From the NCBI RefSeq assembly GCF_040930455.2, contig NZ_CP170494.1: a stretch of DNA of 64,000 nucleotides; one strand, given 5' to 3'. Origin of the DNA: Neopusillimonas maritima (GTDB lineage Bacteria; Pseudomonadota; Gammaproteobacteria; Burkholderiales; Burkholderiaceae_B). Made by a program: the position numbers and the translations under genes. The notes under the pieces are model-generated. The model saw nothing but the letters and a program-made list of their open reading frames with translations. It ran no database searches and was not told the DNA's origin. Below are positions 17,539 to 26,451 of this stretch, one piece after another (the first letter of the stretch is position 1; each line of letters begins with the position of its first letter).

Positions 17539-20500
17539 GTGCGTCTAACTCAAATCAAGCTCGCTGGTTTCAAGTCGTTTGTTGAGCCCACGGTCATCCC
17601 AACGCCCAGTCAACTGGTCGGGGTGGTGGGCCCCAACGGTTGTGGCAAGTCGAATATTATCGATGCAGTGCGCTGGGTGCTTGGTGAAACCCGAGCGTCG
17701 GAATTGCGTGGAGAATCCATGCAAGACGTCATTTTTAATGGGTCAGGTCAGCGTAAAGCCTCTGCAAGGGCGTCGGTGGAGCTGGTTTTCGACAATAGCG
17801 ATGGGCGCGCGTCGGGGCAATGGAGCACGTATGCTGAAATTGCCGTACGTCGCGTGCTGACGCGTGATGGAACCAGCAGCTATTACGTTAATAATCAGCA
17901 AGTTCGCCGTCGCGACATTCACGACATTTTTTTGGGGACGGGTTTAGGTACGCGTGGCTACGCCATTATTGGCCAGGGCATGATTAACCGTCTCATCGAA
18001 GCGCGCCCCGAAGATCTTCGTGTTTATCTCGAAGAGGCGGCGGGGGTTTCCCGCTATAAAGAGCGTCGTCGTGAAACTGAAAATCGCTTGGCGGATACCC
18101 GTGAAAATCTAAGTCGGGTTGAGGATATTCTGCGAGAGCTCGATACCCAACTTGAGAAGCTTGAGGCTCAGGCGGAAGTGGCGACACGCTATCGCCGGTT
18201 GCAGGAAGAAGGCGAACACAAACAGCATGCATTGTGGTTGTTGAAAGAAGAGGGTGCGCGTAACGATCAGAAAACGAAATTCGTTGCGATTGAAAAAGCA
18301 CAAACCGAACTTGAGGCGGCGGCGGCCGGTTTAAGACGGATTGAATCTGAGCTTGAGTCGCGTCGGCAGGCACATTATGCGGCCGGTGACCGTGTGCACG
18401 CGGCCCAGGGCAAATTGTACGAGGCGGGGGCGCAAGTCAGTCGTCTTGAGGCTGAAATTCGCCATGTTGTGGATTCCCGCGCAAGAGTGCAGGCACGTCG
18501 CACGCATTTGGAAACCCAGCAACAGGAATGGCAGGCGCAGCAAATGCACTGTGAAGAGCAAATCGCCGGCTCTGAAGTTGCTCTGGAGGAAGCGGCCGCG
18601 CAAACGGAGGAGCTCAGACTTCAGGTCGACGACGCTTGCGCGGCCTTGCCGGGTATTGAAGAGCGGGTGCGTTCGGCCGGCGCCGCCCGTGACGACATGC
18701 GTTCGGGTTTATCACGCATTGAACAGGATTTGGCTTTGGCGGCTCAATCCCAGCGTGATGCTGATCGTCAGCTTGACGCGTTGATGGTACGCCGGGAGCG
18801 TCTGGAAGCCACGTTGCGCTCACTTGACGCGCCCGACCCCGAGCGTATTGACCAATTGGCGGGCGACATGGAAATGTTGTCGGGTCAGCAAGAAGAGGCT
18901 CAAGCGCGTTTACTGGAACTAGAAGAACGTCTGCCAGAGCTGGATGAAGGGCGGCGCGACGCCCAACGTAGTTCTCACGAGGAAGCGGCCGCGCTGGCAC
19001 GCCTTGAGGCGCGTTTAACCGCTTTGGAAAAATTGCAGCAAGATGTCCAAACGCAAGGCAAACTTCAACCTTGGCTTGAAAAGCATGGGTTGGCGAATAT
19101 GTCGCGGTTGTGGCAACACTTAGGCATCGACTCCGGCTGGGAGCCGGCGCTGGAGGCCGCGCTGGGAGATGTCATGGGTGCGCTCGAAATGCGGCGGCTC
19201 GAAATGGCTCAGGCGTTTGTTAACGACCCTCCTCCCTCGAAGTTAGCGTTTTATCAACATCCTATCGCCGGTAAACCACCGGCAAATCATGCGTCGTTAA
19301 CACCATTGTCTCGTTTGTTGCGTGTCAATAGCGCCGATCTGCGCAGCTTGCTGGAGCATTGGCTGGCCCATGTTTATACCGCCGACTCGATAGAGCAAGC
19401 CATGCGTTTGCGTAGCGACTTACCCAACGGTCAAGGGTATTTTGTCGTGCCGTCAGGGCATATTATTGATGCTCACAGCATTCGCTACTATGCGCCGGAT
19501 ACCGATCAGGCGGGCATGCTGGCGCGGCAGAAGGAAATCGCTAATCTGCAAAAGGAAATAAAGGCGCGCCAATTGATGGCCGATCAGGCCGTCGCAGCAG
19601 TGGCCCGCGCGGAGGCCGCCTGGAAAGAGGCGGGCCAGGCGCTGCCTCCGGCACGTACACGGCTGGCGGAAATGACGCGCCGCTTGCACGATATACAACT
19701 TGAACATTCCCGGCTCGTTCAGCTTGCCGAACAGTCGGGCCAGCGTGCCAACCAGATTCGCGACGAGTTAACCGAGATTGCAACTCAAACGGAAACCTTG
19801 AAAGGCATTCGCGAAGAAGCCGAAATGCGTTTTCAGGCGCTGGATGAGTCGTTGGCGGAGCAACAAGGCCGTTACGAGGATGCGCAATTGTCGGGGGAGG
19901 CGCTTGCCAATGAGGCGGAACAAGCGCGCCGGCGCGTGCGTGAACTTGAGCGCCGGGTACAGGAATCCGAGTTTGCAGAACGTACCTTGCAAACACGTAT
20001 CGACGATTTGCGCCGCAATTTCAGTCTGGCGCGGGAGCAGGGTAGCAAAGCCGTCGACGAACTGGCCTCGCTGCAAAATGAATTGGCGGAACTGGATGCT
20101 TCGGCGGCCCAGGCTGGGTTGCAAGATGCATTGGAACAACGCGCTGCTTGTGAGGAGGTGTTAGGCCAAGCTCGAATCGAACTCGATAATCTGGCCGCCG
20201 GGCTGCGTGAAGCCGATGAAAGGCGGCTGGAAAATGAGCGTCAGTTGGAGCCGCTGCGGTCAAAAATTACCGAATTGCAGTTGCAGGAGCAGGCGGCAAG
20301 ACTGGCTGTTGAGCAGTTTTCAGAGCAGCTCGATGCTCAGCAGGTTGATCGCGATACGTTACGACGTTTTCTTGAAGAGCAGGCTGACTCATGGCAGCGC
20401 GTGGGTTGGCTGCAATCCGAAGTCCAGCGTATTTCGCGCGAGGTAGAGGGCTTAGGCGCGGTAAATCTGGCGGCGCTTGAAGAGCTGGGGCAGGCGCGCG

Positions 20501-21066
20501 AGCGTAAATCATATCTGGATTCCCAGCATACCGACTTATGTAATGCAATTGAAACGCTGGAAGATGCAATCCGCAAAATTGATCGGGAAACCCGCGCGTT
20601 GTTGCAGGAAACATTCGACACCGTCAATCATCATTTTGGTGAGCTGTTTCCAAAATTGTTTGGTGGTGGTGAAGCCAAGCTGATTATCACCGGCGAAGAA
20701 ATTCTTGATGCCGGCGTACAGGTAATGGCGCAGCCTCCGGGCAAGCGAAACAGCACAATTCATTTGTTGTCGGGGGGAGAAAAAGCCTTAACCGCAACAG
20801 CATTGGTTTTTGCACTGTTTAAACTTAACCCGGCGCCGTTTTGTTTGCTCGACGAGGTTGATGCCCCATTGGATGATGCCAACACCGAACGTTATGCGAG
20901 CCTTGTCACCAATATGAGTGAGCAAACCCAGTTTTTGTTTATCTCACATAACAAAATTGCCATGCAGATGGCACGGCAATTAATTGGTGTCACAATGCAG
21001 GAGCAGGGCGTTTCGCGTATTGTTGCAGTCGATATCGAGTCTGCCATGCAATTGGCGGAAGCGTAA
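17539..21066 (+). CDS. smc: Chromosome partition protein Smc
   Basis: SMC ATPase that compacts and organises the chromosome, normally with ScpA and ScpB. It has 1175 residues from the GTG at 17539, which begins the conserved VRLTQIKLAGFKSF. Walker A is GPNGCGKS (31-38). A long coiled coil follows, then a hinge at about 520-660, then the returning coiled coil. The C-terminal head has signature LSGGEKALTATALVF (about 1077) and Walker B FCLLDEVDAPLDDAN (about 1102). The in-frame extension back to 17437 looks non-coding. zipA and ligA follow on the same strand. Confidence 0.98.
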   Translation: MRLTQIKLAGFKSFVEPTVIPTPSQLVGVVGPNGCGKSNIIDAVRWVLGETRASELRGESMQDVIFNGSGQRKASARASVELVFDNSDGRASGQWSTYAEIAVRRVLTRDGTSSYYVNNQQVRRRDIHDIFLGTGLGTRGYAIIGQGMINRLIEARPEDLRVYLEEAAGVSRYKERRRETENRLADTRENLSRVEDILRELDTQLEKLEAQAEVATRYRRLQEEGEHKQHALWLLKEEGARNDQKTKFVAIEKAQTELEAAAAGLRRIESELESRRQAHYAAGDRVHAAQGKLYEAGAQVSRLEAEIRHVVDSRARVQARRTHLETQQQEWQAQQMHCEEQIAGSEVALEEAAAQTEELRLQVDDACAALPGIEERVRSAGAARDDMRSGLSRIEQDLALAAQSQRDADRQLDALMVRRERLEATLRSLDAPDPERIDQLAGDMEMLSGQQEEAQARLLELEERLPELDEGRRDAQRSSHEEAAALARLEARLTALEKLQQDVQTQGKLQPWLEKHGLANMSRLWQHLGIDSGWEPALEAALGDVMGALEMRRLEMAQAFVNDPPPSKLAFYQHPIAGKPPANHASLTPLSRLLRVNSADLRSLLEHWLAHVYTADSIEQAMRLRSDLPNGQGYFVVPSGHIIDAHSIRYYAPDTDQAGMLARQKEIANLQKEIKARQLMADQAVAAVARAEAAWKEAGQALPPARTRLAEMTRRLHDIQLEHSRLVQLAEQSGQRANQIRDELTEIATQTETLKGIREEAEMRFQALDESLAEQQGRYEDAQLSGEALANEAEQARRRVRELERRVQESEFAERTLQTRIDDLRRNFSLAREQGSKAVDELASLQNELAELDASAAQAGLQDALEQRAACEEVLGQARIELDNLAAGLREADERRLENERQLEPLRSKITELQLQEQAARLAVEQFSEQLDAQQVDRDTLRRFLEEQADSWQRVGWLQSEVQRISREVEGLGAVNLAALEELGQARERKSYLDSQHTDLCNAIETLEDAIRKIDRETRALLQETFDTVNHHFGELFPKLFGGGEAKLIITGEEILDAGVQVMAQPPGKRNSTIHLLSGGEKALTATALVFALFKLNPAPFCLLDEVDAPLDDANTERYASLVTNMSEQTQFLFISHNKIAMQMARQLIGVTMQEQGVSRIVAVDIESAMQLAEA

Positions 21067-21112
21067 TTGAATACACTATGAAAACCATGAAACCGCTAAG
21101 CGGAGTGCGTAC

Positions 21113-22144
21113 ATGAGCGATTTGCAGATCGGGCTGGTTGCCCTGGGGGTTGTCCTGATTTTTGCCGTGCTGGTTTTTAACTGGTGGCAAGACAGGCGTG
21201 TACGTCGGCATATGCAGGAAAATTTTCCGCAAACTGATGAAGATCCGTTGTTCGGAGGCCTGCCGCCAACCGTTGGCCGTCGCGAGCCGGGTCTGGGTGA
21301 AAGTCTTGACGTGGCTGCTGAAAGTGAGTCGGGTGGTGATGATGTCGAAGAGGTTGATCCCTTGTGTGAGGCGGTAATTGATGTTGTCTTCGCACAACCG
21401 GTATCCGGTGCCCAATTGAAAGACGCAACTCGAACTTTGGCGGTCAGTAGCAGCAAGCCGGTACGTATTTTTGCAGAAACTACCACTGGTGTTCATCGCG
21501 CCGGTTTACCTGCAGAGGAGTCGTGTGTGTCAATCCAATTGGCGATTTTGCTCGCCAACCGTGCCGGCCCGCTCACTGATGTCGAGTGGTCCCGTCTTTG
21601 GACCGCGGCTCAGGGCTTGGCCGAACGATTTGATGGCTCCGTCGAAGGGCCCGAGCAAGATGAAGTTGTAAGTCGTGCTGAGCGGCTGGACGAGCTTTGT
21701 GCCAACCTGGATGCCCAGGTGGGCTTGGTGGTTCAACTCAACGGCGCGCAACCTCTTGGCAAAGTATGCTCGGTTGTGGAAGACGCCGGTTTCGTGATGC
21801 TGGTTAATCAGTATGTTTGGGTGGCGGAGTCCGGGCAGGCCCGCTTCGCGCTTATGTTTGATGGTGAAGCGGCTGCGGGCTTCAAGGGTGCGAGCGTCTC
21901 GCGTCTTGATTTGCTGCTTGATATTCCGAACAGTCCCAGTGATAGTCAAGCATTCAGCAGAATGGCAGGAGTGGGGCGTGACCTGGCTCAGCGTTTCCAG
22001 GCTCAGTTGGTGGATGACCAGGGGCGCCCCGTTACTGAGTCGGCCGACGCACGTATCGATGAGCAGCTTACGCCACTTTATGAGCGCTTGGAGCAAGCCG
22101 GGTTTACGCCGGGTGATGAGCGTACGGCAAGGTTGTTTTCGTGA
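21113..22144 (+). CDS. zipA: ZipA-type cell division protein
   Basis: Inner-membrane protein that tethers FtsZ to the membrane at the division site. It has 343 residues: one N-terminal membrane segment (about 5-25, LQIGLVALGVVLIFAVLVF), a short acidic linker, then a C-terminal domain (about 205-335) matching the ZipA FtsZ-binding fold. GGAG lies 7 bases before the ATG. It sits between smc and ligA, and a zipA-ligA neighbourhood is common in proteobacteria. The stop overlaps the ligA GTG start. Confidence 0.92.
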   Translation: MSDLQIGLVALGVVLIFAVLVFNWWQDRRVRRHMQENFPQTDEDPLFGGLPPTVGRREPGLGESLDVAAESESGGDDVEEVDPLCEAVIDVVFAQPVSGAQLKDATRTLAVSSSKPVRIFAETTTGVHRAGLPAEESCVSIQLAILLANRAGPLTDVEWSRLWTAAQGLAERFDGSVEGPEQDEVVSRAERLDELCANLDAQVGLVVQLNGAQPLGKVCSVVEDAGFVMLVNQYVWVAESGQARFALMFDGEAAAGFKGASVSRLDLLLDIPNSPSDSQAFSRMAGVGRDLAQRFQAQLVDDQGRPVTESADARIDEQLTPLYERLEQAGFTPGDERTARLFS

Positions 22145-24183
22145 CCGGTTCATTGTTTGATATTTCGGAAGCGGTGCTCAAGAAGGTCGCCCGGTTGCGC
22201 GACGATATCGCGTTGCATAACCATCGGTATTACGTTTTGGACGCCCCTGTGATTTCCGATGCACAGTACGACCGGCTGATGCAAGAGCTGGCTGACCTTG
22301 AGGCACAGTATCCCGAATTGGTTACACCCGAGTCACCCACCCAGCGCGTCGGCGCAGCACCGCTGGATGCTTTTGATAGTGTGCGACACAAAGTGCCGAT
22401 GTTATCGCTGGGTAATGGTTTTGACCCAGACGATATCCAGGCGTTCGACCGTCGCGTGACGGACGGTCTGCTGGGCAGCGGTTTGTTGAAAGACGGCGAG
22501 CATGTGGCTTATCACGCCGAATATAAGTTCGATGGGCTGGCCGTGAACTTGCGTTACGAGGCGGGCAGACTTGTGCAGGCAGCGACACGGGGCGATGGTC
22601 AGGAAGGGGAGGACATCACTTCCAATATTCGCACGCTGCGCTCTGTGCCCCTGCAGTTGAAGCAGGGCTATCCCAGTGTGCTCGAAGTGCGTGGCGAGGT
22701 GTTCATCAATATTCGCGACTTTCAGCGTCTGAACGAAAGCCAGCAAGCACGTGGCGAGAAAATTTTTGTGAACCCGCGCAACGCAGCTGCCGGCAGTTTA
22801 AGGCAGCTCGATCCCCGGATTACCGCCCGCCGCCCATTGCGTTTTTTTGCTTATGGGTGGGGTGAAATCGACGCCGACTTGTGTGCCACGCAAGCTGAGA
22901 TGCTCGACTGGTTCGATAAACTGGGCTTGCCGGTTAATCGTGACCGCGAAGTGGTTAAAGGTGCGCAAGGCATGTTGGATTTTTACGGTAACGTCGGGCA
23001 ACGGCGCTCTTCTTTACCCTTCGATATCGACGGCGTCGTGTATAAGGTGAATTCGCTTGAGGCTCAGGAGGTGCTTGGTTTCGTAGCACGTGCCCCGCGT
23101 TTTGCCATTGCCCACAAGTTCCCCGCCCAAGAAGAAACGACCGTGTTGTTGGGGATCGATATTCAGGTTGGGAGAACGGGCGCGATTACACCTGTTGCCC
23201 GTCTGAAACCGGTTTTTGTGGGCGGGGTAACCGTAACGAACGCCACGTTGCATAACGAAGACGAAATTCGCCGCAAAGATGTGCGTATCGGCGATACGGT
23301 GATTGTCCGGAGAGCCGGCGATGTCATTCCCGAGGTGGTTGGTCCGGTGCCTGAGTTGCGGCCGGAGAGCGCCGCTTTTTTCGTGATGCCGAAACAGTGT
23401 CCTGTTTGTGGGTCGACAATTCATCGGCTTGAGGGGGAGGCCGTCTCCCGTTGCACGGGTGGGCTTTTTTGTGCAGCACAACGTAAACAAAGCCTGATAC
23501 ACGCCGCGGGCAGAAAAGCGCTTGATATTGAAGGTTTGGGCGAAAAACTGGTTGATCAACTGGTCGACAGCGGGCGCGTAAAGTCCATTGCCGATTTGTT
23601 TTCATTGCGCGTTGAAGAGTTGTTGAACTACGAGCGAATGGGCCGCAAGTCGGCCGAAAATCTTGTGAAGGCAATTGATGCTGCGCGTGCGCCGGCTTTG
23701 GGGCGTTTGGTGTTCGCGTTAGGTATCCGGCATGTTGGTGAAACGACGGCACGTGATCTGGCTCGCCATTTTGGTTCGCTACAGGCCATTATGCATGCCG
23801 ATGAAGACGCGCTCATGACGGTTCCTGATGTCGGGCCGGTTGTGGCGCATTCCGTTCTGGAGTTCTTCGCCGAAGCTCACAATCGCGATATTGTGCATTT
23901 ATTGGAGCAGGCCGGTGTACAGGCCAAGGTGGAAAGCGAGCCAAATCGCCAGTTGCTGGCCGGTAAGACTTTTGTATTAACGGGTACGCTTCCGTCCTTA
24001 ACGCGCGATGAAGCCACGCGCATGATTATGGCTGCCGGTGGAAAAGTAAGTGGGTCTGTTTCAAAGAAAACCGCGTATGTGGTTGCCGGCGACGAGGCAG
24101 GCAGCAAATTGACCAAGGCTCAAGAACTTGGGGTTGCGGTTCTGGATGAGCAAGGCTTAAGGGAGCTGCTGGCTCAGGCCTGA
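22141..24183 (+). CDS. ligA: NAD-dependent DNA ligase
   Basis: Seals nicks in replication and repair using NAD+, 680 residues. The adenylated lysine is Lys129 in the motif KFDG. An OB fold follows, then the four-cysteine zinc finger (CPVC, then CTGGLFC), helix-hairpin-helix repeats (about 470-590) and a C-terminal BRCT domain (about 600-680, LLAGKTFVLTGTLPSLTR). Translation begins at a GTG overlapping the zipA stop (GTGA). The last codons form part of a terminator stem. Confidence 0.98.
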   Translation: MTGSLFDISEAVLKKVARLRDDIALHNHRYYVLDAPVISDAQYDRLMQELADLEAQYPELVTPESPTQRVGAAPLDAFDSVRHKVPMLSLGNGFDPDDIQAFDRRVTDGLLGSGLLKDGEHVAYHAEYKFDGLAVNLRYEAGRLVQAATRGDGQEGEDITSNIRTLRSVPLQLKQGYPSVLEVRGEVFINIRDFQRLNESQQARGEKIFVNPRNAAAGSLRQLDPRITARRPLRFFAYGWGEIDADLCATQAEMLDWFDKLGLPVNRDREVVKGAQGMLDFYGNVGQRRSSLPFDIDGVVYKVNSLEAQEVLGFVARAPRFAIAHKFPAQEETTVLLGIDIQVGRTGAITPVARLKPVFVGGVTVTNATLHNEDEIRRKDVRIGDTVIVRRAGDVIPEVVGPVPELRPESAAFFVMPKQCPVCGSTIHRLEGEAVSRCTGGLFCAAQRKQSLIHAAGRKALDIEGLGEKLVDQLVDSGRVKSIADLFSLRVEELLNYERMGRKSAENLVKAIDAARAPALGRLVFALGIRHVGETTARDLARHFGSLQAIMHADEDALMTVPDVGPVVAHSVLEFFAEAHNRDIVHLLEQAGVQAKVESEPNRQLLAGKTFVLTGTLPSLTRDEATRMIMAAGGKVSGSVSKKTAYVVAGDEAGSKLTKAQELGVAVLDEQGLRELLAQA

Positions 24184-24213
24184 CTTCGCCTGAGCGCAGC
24201 TTAACCCTTTTTT
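24161..24213 (+). terminator. Intrinsic terminator overlapping the end of ligA
   Basis: The left arm GGGAGCTGCTGGCTCAGGC (24161-24179) pairs, with small bulges, with GCCTGAGCGCAGCTTAACCC (24188-24207), and six T follow (24208-24213). The ligA stop codon (24181-24183) lies in the loop. It separates ligA from the convergent ppiC-type gene. Confidence 0.7.
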
Positions 24214-24228
24214 ACTGTGTTTCAAGCC

Positions 24229-25005
24229 CTATTGGATCTTGGCTTTTTCCATTAACTCTTCCTGGTATTGCGACAGTTTTTCCTGTTGCAGCATTTCCTG
24301 TAACTGGGGTTTAACTTCAGCCAGCGCAGGGAAAGTAACCGGCCGGATATCTTCCACTTCAATAATATGCCAGCCAAATTGCGATTGCACCGGGTCGCTG
24401 GTGCGTTGCCCTTTTTCCATGCTTTCAACAGCCTGGGCAAATGGCGGTACATAGCTACTGGTGGTCGACCAGCCTAAATCACCGCCTTGGCTGCCTGTTC
24501 CTTTGTCGATTGAGTGTTCCTTGGCAGCATTTTCAAAACTTATTTCGTTCGCTTCGATTTGGGCGAGAAGGTCGCGGGCGGCCTGTTCTTCCTCAACCAG
24601 AATGTGACGGATTTTGTATTCTTTGCGATCAGACTGGGCTTTCTTGATAGCCTCATATTCTTCTTCAATCTGTTTATCCGTTACAGGGTTTTCTTCGAGA
24701 TAGTTTTCCATAAGTGCGCGAACCAGAATACCTTGGCGGGCCAGTTCCAGTTCCTGGCGCACTTCCGGTTCCTTGTCGATGCCGGCGCGCTCAGCCGCTT
24801 GCACGGCAACCAGACGGCCGATCATTTCTTGTTTTACCTGTTCGCGCAGTTCCGGGGAGTCTTTCGCGCCCTGGCTGACCAGCAAACTGATAAATTGGTC
24901 GAGCTGGTCTTGGGTAATGGCTTTGCCATTGATTGTGGCCACATTTTGGGCGTACAGCGGAGCGGAAATGGCAAAAGCAGCAGCGAACATAACAAGTTTC
25001 TTCAT
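24229..25005 (-). CDS. Periplasmic peptidyl-prolyl isomerase (parvulin/PpiC type)
   Basis: Folding factor for exported proteins, 258 residues from the ATG at 25005. This start is preferred over 25011 because AGGA lies 5 bases upstream. The signal peptide is MKKLVMFAAAFAISAPLYAQ. A SurA/PrsA-like helical N-domain is followed by a parvulin domain (about 130-225) with KIRHILVEEE, GGDLGWSTTSSYVPPFAQAV and FGWHIIEVEDIRP. It is the last gene of the msrB-yciB-bolA cluster, 8 bases after bolA. Homologues in Bordetella are annotated as parvulin-like isomerases. Confidence 0.92.
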   Translation of the reverse strand: MKKLVMFAAAFAISAPLYAQNVATINGKAITQDQLDQFISLLVSQGAKDSPELREQVKQEMIGRLVAVQAAERAGIDKEPEVRQELELARQGILVRALMENYLEENPVTDKQIEEEYEAIKKAQSDRKEYKIRHILVEEEQAARDLLAQIEANEISFENAAKEHSIDKGTGSQGGDLGWSTTSSYVPPFAQAVESMEKGQRTSDPVQSQFGWHIIEVEDIRPVTFPALAEVKPQLQEMLQQEKLSQYQEELMEKAKIQ

Positions 25006-25013
25006 ACACATCC

Positions 25014-25298
25014 TTAAGCGTTGGCTGTGGCCACAATGGCCAAAGCATGAATGGGAAAGGGGATAAGATCCTGGACCTGATCATACACGAGGCGATGACG
25101 GGCAAGAGGACGCAGCCCGTTGAACTGTGGGCTGCTGATGATGACGCGTAAATGACTGGCCCCGGTTTCTGCACCGGCATGACCCGCATGCAAGTGCGAC
25201 TCATCAATAATTTCAAGAGTTGACGGCGCGAGCGTTTGCAAGCGCTCGCGAATCAGTTGGATACGGTCTTGGATTTGAGAGGATTCGGGTTGACTCAT
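25014..25298 (-). CDS. bolA: BolA family protein
   Basis: Small protein of 94 residues with the BolA fold. BolA-family proteins work with monothiol glutaredoxins in iron-sulfur and iron handling, and some act as morphogenes. The conserved core includes LEIIDESHLHAGHAG and the signature RHRLVYDQV with its conserved histidine. Whether it is BolA proper or another member (IbaG/YrbA type) cannot be settled by eye. It starts within the yciB stop (ATGA overlap). Confidence 0.92.
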   Translation of the reverse strand: MSQPESSQIQDRIQLIRERLQTLAPSTLEIIDESHLHAGHAGAETGASHLRVIISSPQFNGLRPLARHRLVYDQVQDLIPFPIHALAIVATANA

Positions 25299-25837
25299 GG
25301 GGTGTCTTTCATGTGGCGGCTAAGCCAAATAGATTGCACAACAACAAAAACCAGCAATAAAGCCATCAGGCCGAAAACCTTGAAATTGACCCATTGCGAC
25401 TCTGAAAATTGGCCTGAAAATGCAACGTAAAGATTCAGGGCGCCGGAGCAAATAAAAAATGTTGCCCAACTTATGTTGAGTTTGTCCCAAACAGCAGACG
25501 GAAGTTCAATTTGCGCCCCCATGAGTTTTTGCATAAGGTTGCGCTTGAACAAATATCGGCCTCCCAGCAAGACGACGCCGAAGATCCAATAGAGAACCGT
25601 GGGTTTCCATTTGATGAAGGCATCGTTCTGCAACAGTAGCGTGGCGCCACCGAACAGAACGATCACGGTGAGGTTGATCCAGTGAGTGGCTTCAATTGTT
25701 TTTGCCATCACTTTTAACCAAACAAACTGGCCGATGGCCGCTACGATGGCTACGCCGGTTGCCAAGTAGATGTCGGCATACCGGTAGGCGATAAAAAACA
25801 GGATCAGAGGGAACAGGTCGAACAGCAGTTTTTTCAT
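25295..25837 (-). CDS. yciB: Inner membrane septation protein YciB (IspZ/septation protein A)
   Basis: Membrane protein needed for normal division and envelope synthesis in enteric bacteria, 180 residues with about five membrane segments. The start is the ATG at 25837 (MKKLLFDLFPLILFFIAYRY), which overlaps the msrB stop as ATGA. The longer open frame upstream is only the shadow of msrB. Family features include LKVMAKTIEATHWINL, KWKPTVLYWIFG, FKRNLMQKLMG and WATFFICSGALNLYVAF. Order msrB-yciB-bolA-ppiC is typical for this group. Confidence 0.96.
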   Translation of the reverse strand: MKKLLFDLFPLILFFIAYRYADIYLATGVAIVAAIGQFVWLKVMAKTIEATHWINLTVIVLFGGATLLLQNDAFIKWKPTVLYWIFGVVLLGGRYLFKRNLMQKLMGAQIELPSAVWDKLNISWATFFICSGALNLYVAFSGQFSESQWVNFKVFGLMALLLVFVVVQSIWLSRHMKDTP

Positions 25838-26229
25838 TTTTCCGGTTCGAATTTTAATGAGAGGGAGTTGATGCAGTAGCGCAGGCCCGTTGGCGGTGGG
25901 CCGTCGGGAAATACATGGCCAAGATGTGAATCGCACACTTTGCAGATGACCTCGGTACGAAGCATGCCGTGCGACGTATCCGTCTCTTCCAGAATCAGTT
26001 CGGGATTGATTGGGGCAAAATAGCTCGGCCAGCCGCATCCCGCGTCAAACTTGGTATCGGAAGCAAACAGAGGTGTGCCGCAACCCACGCATCGATAGAT
26101 TCCCGCTTCGGTTGTGTTCCAATATCGGCCTGTGAAGGCACGTTCCGTGCCTTTTTCGCGGGTAACATAGTATTCTTCGGGCGTAAGTTGCGCCCGCCAT
26201 TCGGTTTCCGACTTGCGAATTTTTTCCAT
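25834..26229 (-). CDS. msrB: Peptide methionine-R-sulfoxide reductase
   Basis: Reduces methionine-R-sulfoxide in damaged proteins, 131 residues. Zinc is held by two CxxC pairs (RCVGCG, ICKVCD). The catalytic Cys is in GLRYCINSLSLKF, with CGWPSY and HLGHVFPDGP as further family motifs. AAGG stands 7 bases before the ATG. It is the first gene of a tightly overlapping operon and divergent from the liv genes across 222 bases. Confidence 0.98.
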   Translation of the reverse strand: MEKIRKSETEWRAQLTPEEYYVTREKGTERAFTGRYWNTTEAGIYRCVGCGTPLFASDTKFDAGCGWPSYFAPINPELILEETDTSHGMLRTEVICKVCDSHLGHVFPDGPPPTGLRYCINSLSLKFEPEK

Positions 26230-26315
26230 TCTGAGCCTTTTAGTACCAGTAACATCGATGCAACGTGAACTCTAATGTTAAACGACTTTGATAAAGACAA
26301 CAGGGAAACCCCGTA

Positions 26316-26344
26316 AAGACACTGCGTGATGAATTAGGCATAAT
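26316..26344 (+). promoter_or_regulatory. Candidate promoter of the liv operon
   Basis: AAGACA (26316-26321), 17 bases, then CATAAT (26339-26344) lie in the msrB-livH spacer. Transcription would begin near 26351 and give a leader of about 100 bases before livH. Match by eye only; the rest of the spacer (26230-26315) shows nothing else I can name. Confidence 0.4.
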
Positions 26345-26397
26345 TCTTTAGGTTTAGAAAGTAAGCTGGTTTGCGAATATTAGGTGCACGCTGTTTC

Positions 26398-26451
26398 ATG
26401 AGCGACTTTTCTACGTCAAGACACTTTGTTGTCTTTTTTTTGGTGTTGTAG
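26398..26451 (+). CDS. Possible leader peptide upstream of livH (17 codons)
   Basis: An ATG at 26398 opens a 17-codon ORF, MSDFSTSRHFVVFFLVL, ending with TAG directly against the livH ATG and in the same frame. Its second half is rich in Val, Leu and Phe codons, and those codons run through a terminator-like hairpin. A weak AGGTG lies 11 bases upstream. It could be an attenuation or translational-coupling peptide for the branched-chain amino acid operon, or a chance ORF. Confidence 0.3.
   Translation: MSDFSTSRHFVVFFLVL
26418..26441 (+). terminator. Terminator-like hairpin in the livH leader
   Basis: AAGACA (26418-26423), a six-base loop and TGTCTT (26430-26435) form a short stem with a run of eight T (26434-26441), 10 bases before the livH start codon. 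The stem is only 6 bp with two G-C pairs, so it is weak. Its place inside the presumed leader suggests attenuation rather than termination of an upstream gene. Confidence 0.4.
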
